Shown here one piece after another: positions 35,029-45,117 of a stretch of DNA of 64,000 nt; the first letter of the stretch is position 1; every line of letters begins with the position of its first letter. Position numbers and translations under genes: made by a program. The notes under the pieces were generated by a model, which was not told the DNA's origin, searched no databases, and was given only the letters and a program-made list of their open reading frames with translations. The stretch is from Aldrovandia affinis (lineage: Eukaryota; Chordata; Actinopteri; Notacanthiformes; Halosauridae). The stretch spans positions 2,255,001 through 2,319,000 of the forward strand of contig JAINUG010000018.1 of NCBI GenBank assembly GCA_029706075.1, written 5' to 3'.

Positions 35029-36453
35029 CAGTCAGGTCCATAAGTATTTGAACAGTGACACAATTTTCATAATTGTGGCTCTGTATGCCAGGACAATGAA
35101 ATGAAACAACCAAGATGTGCTTTAAGTGTAGACTTTCAGCTTTATTTTAATTTATTTTAATATCAAAAATATTGTATGAACCGTGTAGGAATGACAACCA
35201 TTTTTATACAGCCCCCACAATTTTAAAAAGTAATTGGACAAACTAACATAATCATAAATTAAATTGTCATTTTTAATACTTGGTTGCAAATCCTTTGCAG
35301 TCAATGACTGTCTGAAGTCTGGAACCCATAGACATCACCAGACACTGGGTTTGTTCCCTGGTGATGCTCTGCCGGGCCTTTACTGCCGCTGTCTTCAGTT
35401 CCTGCTTGTTCTTGGGGCGTTTTCCCTTCAGTTTTGCCTTCAGTAAGTGAAATGCATGCTCAGTTGGATTCAGATCAGGTGATTGACCTGGCCATTGCAG
35501 AACATTCCACTTCTTTGCCTTAAAAAAGCATTTGGCTGATTCTGAGCAGATAATATAGCCCTATACACATTCATCCTGCTGCTTTTGTCAGCAGTCACAT
35601 CATTAATAAATACAAGGGAACCAGTTCCATTGGCAACCATACATGCCCACGCCATAACACTACCTCCTTCCCTTCTCCATACTCTTCTCTTCCCAACATT
35701 CTGGTACAAGTTGATCTTTGTCTCATCTGTCCATAGGATGTTGTTCCAGAACTGTACAGGCTTTTTAAGATGTTTTTCTCATCTGGTCTTTCTGTTTTTG
35801 AGGTGTACCAATGGTTTACATCTTGTGGTAAACCCTCCGTATTTACTCTGGTGAAGTCTTCTCTTGATTGTTGACTTTGACACAGATACGCCTACCTCCT
35901 GGGGGATGTTCTTGATCTGGTGGTTTTTCTTCACCAGGGAAATAATTATTCTGTCATCCACCACAGGTCTTCTGGGCCTTTTGGTGTTCCTGAGCTCACC
36001 AGTGCGTTCTTTCAGTGCATTTTTTAAGAATGTACCAAATAGTTGATTTGGCCACACCTAATGTTTTTGCTATCTCTCTGATGGGTTTGTTTAGATTTGT
36101 TTGCCTAATGATGGCTTGCTTCACTGGCAGTAACAGCCCTTTGGACTTCATATTGAGAGTTAGCAGCAACAGATTCCAAATGCAAATGCCACACTTGAAA
36201 TCAACTCTAATCAACTCTAGACCTTTTATCTGCTTACTTGTAAATTAAATAATGAGGGAATAACCTGGTCACACCTGGCCATGGAACAGCTGAGCAGCCA
36301 ATTGTCCAATTACTTTTGGCCCCTCAAAAAGGGGGGACCACATATAAAAAGTGCTTCCCACACCGTTTACCCAATTTGGATGTAAATACCCTCAAATTAA
36401 AGCTGAAAGTCTGCACTTCAAATAGACAGCTAAAATATGTATGGACCTGACTG
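35029..36453 (-). mobile_element. Tc1-like transposon with both ends and TA duplications
   Basis: The left end is CAGTCAGGTCCATAAGTATT and the right end ATGTATGGACCTGACTG, inverted repeats of each other, flanked by TA at 35027-35028 and 36454-36455. At 1425 bp it is slightly shorter than a full Tc1-like element because the transposase gene has lost an internal piece. The transposase is on the minus strand. Confidence 0.92.
35273..36151 (-). pseudogene. Tc1-like transposase with internal deletion
   Basis: Starts MKSKGLLLPVKQAIIRQTNL at 36151 and ends DCKGFATKY with stop TAA (35273-35275). In order: paired-like HTH 1 (NKPIREIAKTLGVAKSTIWY), linker with GELRNTKRPRRPVVDD, HTH 2 (SKSTIKRRLHQSKYGG), and DDE core pieces WTDETKINLYQNVG (first Asp), GSVMAWACMVANGTGSLVFI, then KKWNVLQWPGQSPDLNPTEH (third acid, Glu). 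The stretch that should carry the second catalytic Asp is missing near 35525, where roughly 35 codons are deleted. Additional frame changes occur near 36010 and 35770. The protein cannot catalyse transposition. Confidence 0.9.
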
Positions 36454-37301
36454 TAAATAATAATAAATCATAATAATAATTGGAACAAAAATAGGGTTCA
36501 AATTATAAAAACACCCATAATAATAACAACGAAACTAAATTCTAATAGTTAATAGGTGCTAATGAATAACTAATAAAATGCTCATAATAATCTCTGTGCT
36601 TTTAAATATACTTCCTTGCCACTGTGGGCCACCATGGTTACAATGGTCTGTATAAGGGATATATTTCACAAGCACTACTTTCAATGGAAACCTCATCAGT
36701 GTAAAAGCTACTCAAAAGAGACGTGATCAGGTAACTACTACAAGAAGAATAATATCAAACAGGGAAGGTAACTAAATACTAAACCTGACGATGAGTCTGC
36801 CAAAAAGTCACCAGCTGTCAATGCCTCAAGGCGCAAAATTGACAAAAAGGGGAAAGCCCCAGTCAATCAGGATGACAGACCAGCCACACAACAGAGGCTT
36901 ATAATGCATGTGTCACAATTGAATGAGCTGCTGGATGGATTGCTATGTCCAAATATTATGGTAAGCGGTGTACATATAAATATAGACCCCCAAAACCAAG
37001 GGTTTTTTAGCAGTCTGTTAGAATGTAACCAATACAAACAGCAAGAGAATGGGTACAGAAAAAGTGTGCTCTCATCCTCACGTCCTCAGGAGTCAACCAG
37101 GAGTGATGTAGCGTTTGATGTTAACATGAGAATGGTCCTGTTAGAGCATGAGTTAGGACTGGGATATGCTGCCCTAAGGAAGATTAGTAAAGTATTCCAT
37201 CAATCAACCTCAAGACATATCAGAGACACGATAGGAGGGTAACAGGTATAGTAGTAAACAGATTAGAGATAGAAAGTGTCAGGCAATGTAAAACAATCTA
37301 C

Positions 37302-37451
37302 CAGTGTTAGGAAGCTACTTAAAATAATTTTATATTATATATTATATTTTAATTGTATTAAAAATTAAATATATTATTATTATTATTATTATTGTTATTA
37401 TTATAAAAACCAACTGAGCTACACTAAAAGCTAAGCTACTTCCCAACACTG
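37302..37451. mobile_element. 150-bp hAT-type MITE
   Basis: Starts CAGTGTTAGGAAGCTACTT and ends AAGCTACTTCCCAACACTG, a 19-bp imperfect inverted repeat with the CAGTGTTGGGA-type terminus common in fish hAT elements. The interior is AT-rich and contains an ATT microsatellite. The flanking 8-mers CAATCTAC and CTATTTAG agree at 5 of 8 positions, so the target duplication is decayed or absent. Confidence 0.7.
37372..37405 (+). repeat. ATT microsatellite
   Basis: About eleven ATT/TTA units with one interruption (GTT), inside the small hAT MITE. Confidence 0.9.
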
Positions 37452-37569
37452 CTATTTAGTGTATGTATATTTGTAATGAACTCAAAGTCTCATAGTCCAG
37501 AATCATTTCAAGTGCAATTTCATGAATTCAGCATATTGTGCTTCATTAATGTTGATACTAGTTTGTTGT

Positions 37570-38904
37570 CAGGGTTGGGTTGTAACGGAATACATGTAAC
37601 GGTGTTACGTAATCAGAATACAAAAATCAAGTAACTGTATTCAGCTCGCGTTATATTTGAAAAACTAGTAATCTGAATACAGTTACTTTAATAAACCTGA
37701 AGTGAATACATTTTGGAATACTTATTGGAATTCTTGGTGGAAAGTTTTCCTTACAAACATTAATGAGCTGATATTCATTACTAAAACTACAGCATTAAAT
37801 GCTCACGCCTACATGATTATCATCACACAGCTCACGACAACTACCGCCGCTGCACAGAACCAAAAAAACTGCGTTTAAAAAAAAGACCACGCCCACACTC
37901 AGAGAAACATTGACAGCGACAAGAAAAGTCAGCTTTCAGTTCGTGGCGTTATCGACACCATTTCCAATGTACCTTGTGTCTTCCAGGAATAAAGATACTG
38001 TCGGCATCAAAGGACTCGACTTAGAATCTTAAAAAGCACTTGGAGTAAGTCGACGTTAGCTAACCTTCAGCTTAATGAACACAGTTCTGCAGTAATTTGC
38101 TGTTACCTGACCTTAGCCTACGGTTTGAGGCATCGCAATAACCGCTCTGCTAATTTTATACTGCTTTCTTTATTGTTGAAATGATGACAGTTTTTTTAAT
38201 TATTTTTATTTTTCCCAGTTTTCTCCCAATTTGGTAGCCAATTGTACCCTACTATACGTCAATTACGTTATGCACTGCCGAGCATTAACCGCTACACAGC
38301 CCGCCAACACTGGCACTTTTCTAAGCCATATCCCTCACATATCCCTCACAAGTCGCTGTTATTCCAGTGCCAAAAAAAGTTTCAAAAGTTATTACATTGT
38401 TTCAGATGTTGTGTTGTTGAGTTATGCTCATGATGAGCCATTAAAACAGTAAAAGAACTTGCATTTCAGTTTCCCTTTACATTTTATTATGATGATTTAG
38501 CTAAATTGACATCTCAAATGTATTAGTATTTATCATGAAATGAATAGAAGCTGATCTGACCTCTACACAGTGGAAAGTTGAACATGACATGTAATGCATA
38601 ATAACTATTTAAATGTATTACTGATAAAATAAAAGAGTGAACATGGCATGTGCAAAGGTTTGAGCACCCTTTTAGTACTAAGTAGCACCACCTTTGTCTA
38701 TATAACAGCTTCCCAATGTCTCCTGTACCCCAAAACATACCCATCTGTGATGGAGAAAGTAAGTATTCCAAAAGTATTCTAAAAGTAATCTGAATACGTT
38801 ACTTTTTTGAGACATGTAACTGTATTCATATCTGATTACTTTCAGAGCCGTGTAATCAGTATTCAGGCACTAATTACATTTACAAAGTAACCCTCCCAAC
38901 CCTG
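37570..38904. mobile_element. hAT element with perfect 8-bp target duplication, non-autonomous
   Basis: Begins CAGGGTTGGGTTGTAACGGA and ends AAAGTAACCCTCCCAACCCTG-type sequence. The terminal CAGGGTTGGG/CCCAACCCTG pair is the hAT signature. Both sides carry TTTGTTGT (37562-37569 and 38905-38912), the 8-bp duplication expected for hAT. The 1335-bp body has no transposase. It contains repeated GTAACTGTATTC/GAATACAGTTAC motifs in the subterminal regions and a SINE 3' fragment. It lies between the two MULE blocks. Confidence 0.92.
38190..38300 (-). repeat. SINE 3' fragment inside the hAT element
   Basis: TTTTCTCCCAATTTGGTAGC followed by CAATTGTACCC on the plus strand resembles the 3' tail of the SINE at 53300-53680 (TTTCCAATTTAGTAGCCAAT). 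It is truncated, with no tRNA-like head. Confidence 0.55.
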
Positions 38905-38905
38905 T

Positions 38906-39388
38906 TTGTTGTATTGATACAGTATATTTTTCTTTTTAGTGGCAGAGACAGAGCATGGACTGTAGTCAAAAGACACAATATTTATAATGGAATATGCATA
39001 TCCTTGTTCCATTCTAGGAAGAGAAGACCTTCTTCTTGTCTTTTATTCCTTAATTGGACCAGAGTACTTTCTCACAGAATCATTGCACAATTCTTGCTGT
39101 AATCTCATTGGCTCTCATCTCTCTGTATTTTGACTCACATGATTGACAATATGAAGACAGAAATCCCCGGCCTTGTGATAATATCAATGCACACACCGAA
39201 GCCATAACTTGAGGTGCTATCAGAAGACACAGTGATGTTTATAATGGCATGTGCATCTCTCTCGGCATCACATCTGGATCAGTTTCAGCATAAGCCCTTC
39301 TGACCTGCTCCTTTTCCACATCAAAAGACTTATAATTTTGGCTCTGTCTCTGCCACTAAAATCAAGTATACTGTATCAATACAAGGTG
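38906..39388. repeat. inverted repeat pair around a duplicated segment
   Basis: The left arm TTGTATTGATACAGTATA (38909 on), extending through TTTTAGTGGCAGAGACAGAGC, recurs inverted at 39342-39388, where the plus strand has GCTCTGTCTCTGCCAC and then CTGTATCAATACAA. The arms are about 45 bp. Inside, AGACACA...TTTATAATGG occurs twice in direct orientation (about 38967 and 39223). A third, direct copy of the arm is at 39428-39472. The nature of the unit is unknown. Confidence 0.7.
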
Positions 39389-39427
39389 ATCTGATAACAG
39401 TTTAACTAATAACAGTTGGTGATATTG

Positions 39428-39472
39428 ATACAGTCTTTTGATACAGTATACTTTTCATTTCAGTAGCAGAGC
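39428..39472 (+). repeat. third, direct copy of the 45-bp arm
   Basis: GATACAGTATACTTTTCATT followed by TCAGTAGCAGAGCTAGAG parallels the left arm at 38909-38955 (ATACAGTATATTTTTC, TTTAGTGGCAGAGACAGAG). It lies directly before the second MULE block, so the arm may have been native to the MULE and later duplicated. Confidence 0.6.
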
Positions 39473-39888
39473 TAGAGTGAGGATTGCAGTAATTGGACAG
39501 AACCAGGGAGCAAATCAGAAAGGCTTATGCTAGCATTGATGCATATGTCAAATAAATGCTGAGGGAAGATGCAGATGCTGTCATTAACATCAGTGTGTCT
39601 TTTGATGGCACCTGGCAGAAAAGAGGCTTCACCTCAAATTATGGCAACCGTGTGTGCACTGAAATCACCACAGGGCTGGTGATAGACTTTGAAGTTTTAT
39701 CTTCATATTGTCATGCATGTGTTTTGAAAGACAGCGCAAAGAGAGACAATAAGATTACCGAACAGGAGTATGACACCTGGAAAGAATAACATGATGCTTG
39801 TGCAAAGAATTTCCTTGGTTCATGTAAAGCAATGGAAGAGGAGTCAGCACAGCGAATGTGGGCTAGAACTGTAAATTGCCACCACCTA

Positions 39889-40017
39889 CACTACAAAAGT
39901 TTGACACCCCCATTTTCCAGTTTTTGTACCATTTCAGGTTATTCATTGGACTTGAACTGCTTAAATTTCAGTAAAAACTGGAAAATGGGGGTGTTCTAAA
40001 GCGTTTGACCGGTAGTG
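39889..40017. mobile_element. 129-bp TIR element with TA duplication in the MULE gene
   Basis: Starts CACTACAAAAGTTTGACACC and ends with the inverted counterpart ...GTTTGACCGGTAGTG. The arms continue inward over CCCCCATTTTCCAGTTTTT. TA flanks both ends (39887-39888 and 40018-40019), as for Tc1/mariner-derived MITEs. Removing it rejoins the MULE reading frame across LH...SDGDS, apart from one stop codon. Confidence 0.85.
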
Positions 40018-40795
40018 TACATTGCACTTAATTGCTTTCAGATGGTGACAGTGCAGCATATAAGGGGGTTGTCACATTGAACCCATATCCAGGTTATGAA
40101 ATCACCAAACTAGAATGCATCCACGATGCACACAAGCGCATGGGAACGGCACTACGTGAACTTAATGCAGAGGCAAAATTGGGTCGCAAAGGGGTGGGAA
40201 AACTCACTGCCGTTAAATGCAAAAGTTTGCAGGACTATTACAGAGGGGCAATAATTGGCATTCGGGTTGCTTGAGTAGATAAACTGTGATATGGTCTGGT
40301 CTTCTCCACTCCATGTCAACTGACAAGAATCCACTGCACACAAGGTGCAAACTCCCCTAGTGCTGGTACATATGTTTTTGACATGTTAGTTTGGCAAAAA
40401 ACTGATACCAATCTACCACAGAATGTTGAGTGATAGCCTGCTGTAGAGAATGCAACATGGGGCACCCAAAATGCAAATGAGTGCCTGAATTCAGTTATAT
40501 GGTATAGATTTCCTAAAACTGTCTTTGCGGGCAAAAGCAGGGTTGAAGCTGCAGCTAGTATGGCTATTGCCACTTTCATTGAGGGTGCCTATGCCACGTC
40601 AGCAGTGATGGAGAGGTTGTGGCTTGAGAGCAAGGTCATCTCAGTTAATGCAATTAGAGATGAGGATGATCAAAGAATTGCAAAAGCCGATGCTGTTGTT
40701 ACCGCTGGTGCCAAGCATGAGAGAAAGTCCTCCGAACAGTCAAAAAGATCCAAATCAAGATCAAAGTCCTGTGACTATGCCTATGCTTCTTAGTT

Positions 40796-40997
40796 GTACT
40801 TAATATAATCCAACAAGTATTTATACACTTACCACTATTCTGAAGGTTATTACAGAAGGATTTGTTCATATATTGCTAATTGACAGATTTTTAATAATTT
40901 TTTTAACCTAATCTCCTGCAGTCTCACCTTAAGGTCTTACTCAATTTTATTTTTACAAATTTATATGTGTATTTATATGTGTATATATACTGTGTGC

Positions 40998-41042
<45 letters not shown>

Positions 41043-41059
41043 CAGTATATGCAGTGTGC
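40796..41059. other. AT-rich spacer with TA microsatellite
   Basis: No gene was recognised. A TA dinucleotide run of about 18 units lies at 40999-41034. Confidence 0.6.
40999..41034 (+). repeat. TA microsatellite
   Basis: An uninterrupted alternating TA run of about 36 bases, flanked by degenerate TATG and TGTA repeats. Confidence 0.95.
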
Positions 41060-41326
41060 ATTTTACTGTCTCGGTGAATCGTCTCGTTGCGTGCAAGGAA
41101 TCGTAAGTAGGCTGGCGTTAGATTTCCCGTTCAGTTGCTGCGTTCACTAGCTTTTCACTGGTTGTAGTGCTAGTTAGTGCCGTTTAGTGGTCTTAATTAT
41201 TAGTTTGTTGTTGTTCCAGTGCCTTTTAGTAGTTAATCGCTGCTTAGAGGTTTTATTTAAGAAGTGAATTGGTAGTTAGCTGCTAATAATTGGTTTCATT
41301 GTTTTTCGGGTCTAACGTTCGTCCCT

Positions 41327-42105
41327 GGGCCCTATTTTTGTGCCAGCGCTAAGCGGCGTTATGCCCTAGCGCAGGCAAATTGCCAGTTTCGTCTGTCGCA
41401 AACTGAATATTTCCCATCTCTGCCGAGTTTGGCAATTTCGTGGTGCACAATGAAGGCGTTTGCGCGACTATGGGTTGGGCAGCACAATAGGGGATGTGAC
41501 AATGAAAAAAGTCAGGCACTATGCAAGTTTGGTGTCAAATAATGAGTTTGCGTTAACGTCCAACTAGACCACCCCTTAGCGCAAACGCTGGCACAATTTT
41601 GTGACTTTATTGCTGGGCACATATGAACATAAGGTTATCTGAAATCACATGAGAATGTTTTGTGAATATTGTAAATATTTCTCCCCACATTGAGGCAAAT
41701 TGTTCAATCCATGGGTACCTTGCAAGCGTAATCAATTAAGCTAAAAACTATTTCACCACAGCTTGTGGTTATTCAATGCACGGACATGAAAGACTGAAGC
41801 CAGCAGGCCATCCATCGCTACAATTCAGTAAGATACACCTGTTAAATAAATATTGTTTTTCTTTCCATTTGCATTACAGAAAATGGAGTACATAATTGGA
41901 CGCCGAAGGCGATACCGTGAGCGATACCCTGGGTTTGGTAGCTGGTGTTAAAGTTAATCCAACCTCTTTTACAACTGCGACAGAGGTGAGCTATCGTCCT
42001 AAATCACGAAATTACCAAAATTGCGTTAGACATGCCCTAAAGCGCCACCATCTTTGCTTTGCATCTGCGTTACAGACACCGTCCTAATTCACCAAAATAG
42101 GGCCC
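41327..42105. mobile_element. 779-bp TIR element of unassigned DNA-transposon superfamily
   Basis: Starts GGGCCCTATTTTTGTGCCAG and ends ATTCACCAAAATAGGGCCC, giving a 13-bp inverted repeat with looser similarity beyond. CGCA/GCGC-rich subterminal motifs are present at both ends (GCGCTAAGCGGCG, AAAGCGCCACC). No full transposase is encoded. A short frame near 41884 reads MEYIIGRRRRYRERYPG. The flanks CCT and TCT do not give a clear target duplication. GGGCCCTATTTT ends are widespread in fish and are often assigned to PIF/Harbinger-like families, but I cannot confirm that here. Confidence 0.65.
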
Positions 42106-42505
42106 TCTATAGTTGAGGGTTCCCTGAGCAGTGGGCAGTACCTGTTAGTTAGTGAATTTGGCTCTATTGTTATCAGCTAGCAATCGCCACTTAGTGCTTA
42201 GCGCCTCATAGCTATATCAGCAACTATAGTTCTGGAAAGCGGCAGCTTTCTGCAGCAGCCTCACTTTCCTAGCCTCACCAAATGAAGACTCAGTGTACAA
42301 AGATGTGCGAGTCTACTTGCAGGAGTTCATCCAGGGAGGCCAGCTAGGGAGTGCTCGTCGCACGGTAAGTATCATAGTTCTGTCTCTTCCTGTTCTACTT
42401 CCTCCGCATCTAACACCACATGCTACCTCCCTATCCCAGTCCATGTCTCCTCTTCTAGATTTCCTAGAAGGAGAGATATAAGGTGCAACCCCTCCAATCT
42501 CATTC

Positions 42506-43949
42506 ACTCTTCTAGATCTTCCGGTGTCGACATGGTGGTAGCAGGCGGCTTTTGGAACTGCCAGTCCGCTGTCCGGAAGGTCGATTTCATCTCGGCCCAA
42601 GCCTCACTACTCTCCCTGCAGCTCCTGGTGCTCACCGAGACATGGATCGAGCAGCAGAAAGGAAATGGAGAAAATCCAAATCCCCTGTGGCCCTGACTGA
42701 CTTCCACACACTCCTGGCTACCTTTTCTTCTATCCTCTCCTCTGCTAAATCTATGAATTTTTCTTTTCAAAGATTCAATCTTCTGCTTCTAATCCTCTCA
42801 AACTGTACTCCTCTCTCCTCACCCCTCCTCGTCCCCCACCCCCCTCCACTCTAACTGCAGATGACTTCACATCCTTCTTTCACAAGAAGGTCGATTACAT
42901 TTGCAACTCCTTCCCGTCAGCTGCATTTGATTACCGTGGACCACCAGATCCTGATCAACTCTTGTCGAGATGGGAATCTCTGGATCTGCACTTACATAGT
43001 TCGAGTCATACCTGACTGACCGGTCCTACCAGGTGGCCTGGAGAGGATCCCTCTCCTCTCCCCACACCCTCTCCACCAGAGTCCCACTGGGCTCGGTGCT
43101 AGGCCCCGTCCTATTCTCCCTGTACACTAAGTCACTTGGATCTGTCATCTCGTAGTTTTTCTTATCACTGTTATGCCGACAACACTCAACTCTTTCTCTC
43201 CATCTCTCCTTCTGAGACCCAGGTCCCGGCACGGATCTCTGAATGCCTGGCTGACATCTCTGCCTGGATGTCCACCCACCACCTGAAGCTGAACCTGGGG
43301 AAGACTGAGCTGCTCTTCCTCCCAGCGAAGGGCTCCCTGATGATTGATGATTGAAGGCTCCATAGTGTCTCTGTCTCAGTCTGCCAGGAGTCTTGGAGTG
43401 ACCCTGGATGACCAGCTGTGCTTCTCGGCCAACATCACCTGGACCTACCGATTCTCCGTCAATAACATCCAAAGGATCTGACTGTTCCTCACCCAAGAGG
43501 CCACACAACTCCTGGTCCAGGCCCTGGTGATCTCACATCTGGACTACTGCAATTCCTTGCTGGCAGGCCTACCGGCCTGTGCCATCAAGCCACTGCAACT
43601 AGTCCAGAATGCTGCGGCACGTCTGGTGTTCAATCAACCTAAGTTCACCCATGTCACCCCTCTACTCTCGCACTGGCTCCCCATCGCAGCACGCATAAGA
43701 TTCAAATCACTGGTGCTGGCTTATCAAGCAGCTAGAGGAACTGCTCCCCCCTACCTCCAGACACTCATCACACCCTACACCCCAGCCAGACCCCTCCGCT
43801 CCACCTTCTCTGGCAAACTGACTGTCCCATCCCTCCGAGCGCCTGGCAGCCGCTCCTCGTGGTCTCGCCTCTTCTCTGTTCTGACCCCTCGTGGTGGAAT
43901 GATCTCAAAGAGACTCAAAACTCACCTTTTCAGACTCCACTACCACTGA
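42506..43949 (+). pseudogene. L2 ORF2: endonuclease start, RT remnants and C-terminus
   Basis: The plus strand begins RSSGVDMVVAGGFWNCQSAV and RKVDFISAQASLLSLQLLVL, TETWIEQQ (first endonuclease motifs; TETWI retains the catalytic Glu). It then jumps by internal deletion to AAERKWRKSKSPVALTDFHT and TADDFTSFFHKKVDYICNSF. RT fragments in shifting frames follow (HADNTQLFLS-type sequence near 43160-43200, HLKLNLGKTELLFLPAK near 43280). The last frame (43527-43949) is well kept: ISHLDYCNSLLAGLPACAIK, LQLVQNAAARLVFNQPK, HVTPLLSHWLPIAARIRFK and SWSRLFSVLTPRGGMISKRL. Most of the endonuclease and the RT palm are missing or broken. Confidence 0.88.
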
Positions 43950-44180
43950 ATTCTGTGCATCTAGTCAATTGTCATCACCACTGCCTACTTGTTCAATACT
44001 TTTTCCTTTATTACTCCTCAAAAAAAAAAAATCTAACTTTTTACTTCCCAGTGTTACAGGTACGGTATGGTATGCAGCTGCCAGCTTGCAGCTGCAGCTG
44101 CTGATGTCTATTGCTCTATTACTGCACTGATCTCTTGTGCAAACTGTGATTGTTCTTACCATGTATTAATGTCTTACCAT

Positions 44181-44902
44181 GTATTCATGTGTCCCCAGAA
44201 AAAAAGCAATGATTAACTGTTAAACGGGAACCCACGCTCAGGCACTGTGATGGATTTTGTCATGACATAACATATGCCATTTAGCAGATGCTTTTATACA
44301 AAGGATAGGGTGGGTGCGATGGGGAGCTGCAGACCCCCGGCCCTGTCGAGGTGGTGATAGATGTGAGGACAATGTAGGCCCTGGCAGTTGTGGGATGACC
44401 CCTGGACCTGATGCTAAGGGACTGATGCCGGAACAGTATCAGCAGTTTCATGATTTAATACACCAGTGGATCGCGTTGTTTGTGGATCACAAAGAGGATT
44501 TGTTAAGTCCAATGCTGTTCTCTCCCTCCTAGTCTGGAGCTGCAGTCCCTGACTGAATAGCGTGACACACTGAGATGCATATTCTATCCAGGATATAGGA
44601 GGCATTGGCCAGTTTGACATGGACAGAGTGGTACTCCACCTTGGAAGACAGTGGAAGACCGAAGAAGACCCTGTTTGCCACCCCGATGGGCCTATACGAC
44701 CGCATGCCATTTGGGGGAGCAGGTAAATGAGTCACTGTTGGTTTACCTTAGACTATGCAACTTCCAGGCTCCAGGCTCTTTAATGTAACATTAACTAGAC
44801 TTTATTGGCAAAATGCAATATATGCTATGAGAAATTAGCTTAGCACACGCAAGATACTATGGACCCAGACCTCTTTATTACATTATAGTTAGGTAAGCAG
44901 GT
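44181..44902. other. spacer with a decayed antisense L2/SINE tail
   Basis: ATGCCATTTAGCAGATGCTT near 44272-44300 is a diverged inverted copy of the L2/SINE tail. No gene was recognised in the remainder. Confidence 0.5.
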
Positions 44903-45117
44903 GGCAGTGTAGTATAATGGTTAGGGAACTGGGAGGTTGCTGGTTCAATTCTCAGGAGGAGCACTGCCATTGTACCCTTGAGCAAGGTACCTAAATTGCT
45001 TCAGTAAAATATCCAGCTGTATAAATGGATTGTATGTAAAGAAATATAAAATGTGTAAGTCGCTCTGGATAAGAGCGTCTGCTAAATGCCTAAAATGTAA
45101 TGTAAATGTAAATGTAA
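44903..45117 (+). mobile_element. tRNA-derived SINE with L2 tail, full length
   Basis: The head GGCAGTGTAGTATAATGGTT with AGGGAAC resembles a tRNA A box, and GGTTCAATTCTC about 35 bp later resembles the B box. Together these form an internal RNA polymerase III promoter. A middle region with CCTTGAGCAAGGTACC and CAGCTGTATAAATGG follows, then the tail GTAAGTCGCTCTGGATAAGA and AAATGTAA repeats. The tail is the same as that of the L2 copies in this window, which implies mobilisation by the L2 machinery. The 6-mer GTAAGC is found at both flanks but is too short to prove a target duplication. Confidence 0.88.

Larger units (their letters stand above)
36775..40795 (+). pseudogene. Mutator-like (MULE) transposase gene, interrupted
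   Basis: Two plus-strand blocks belong together. Block 1 (36775-37242): a Lys-rich start (RRKIDKKGKAP), MHVSQLNELLDGLLCPN and FDVNMRMVLLEHELGLGYAA. Block 2 (39481-40793): REQIRKAYASIDAYVK, stop, DADAVINISVSFDGTWQKRG, TTGLVIDFEVLSSYCHACVL, then SDGDSAAYKGVV, THCIHDAHKRMG-type ECIHDAHKRMGTALREL, KCKSLQDYYRGAIIG and NECLNSVIWYRFPKTVFAGK, with an SR/KS-rich tail. This order matches the Mutator-like transposase domain proteins of animals: SFDGTW carries the first acid and SDGDS the second. Two hAT elements and a repeat cluster separate the blocks, a 129-bp TIR element splits block 2, and stops at 39553 and elsewhere add further damage. Confidence 0.75.
41060..44180 (+). mobile_element. L2 LINE, internally deleted, with a nested TIR element
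   Basis: The coding remains run from 42530 to 43949, with a 3' UTR to about 44180 that matches the antisense L2 at 27877-28180. The region 41060-42530 upstream has the texture of an L2 5' part (CT-rich, ending in the lead-in to the ORF2 start). It is split by the 779-bp TIR element at 41327-42105. The 5' boundary is uncertain. The canonical tail (GTAAGTCGCTCTGG) is not found directly at the 3' end of this copy. Confidence 0.7.

Noticed and set aside
36904-37242. Reading the first MULE block as an independent host gene.
   Set aside because: Its FDVNMRMVLLEHELGLGYAA block and its orientation and order relative to the catalytic block fit a single Mutator-like transposase better.
38906-39388. 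Interpreting the inverted repeat pair as a complete MITE.
   Set aside because: No target duplication was found at its edges, and a third copy of the arm in direct orientation does not fit a simple two-ended element. It is kept only as a repeat.
43026-43508. 160-codon minus-strand frame in the L2 region.
   Set aside because: It is antisense to L2 RT remnants that read sensibly on the plus strand.
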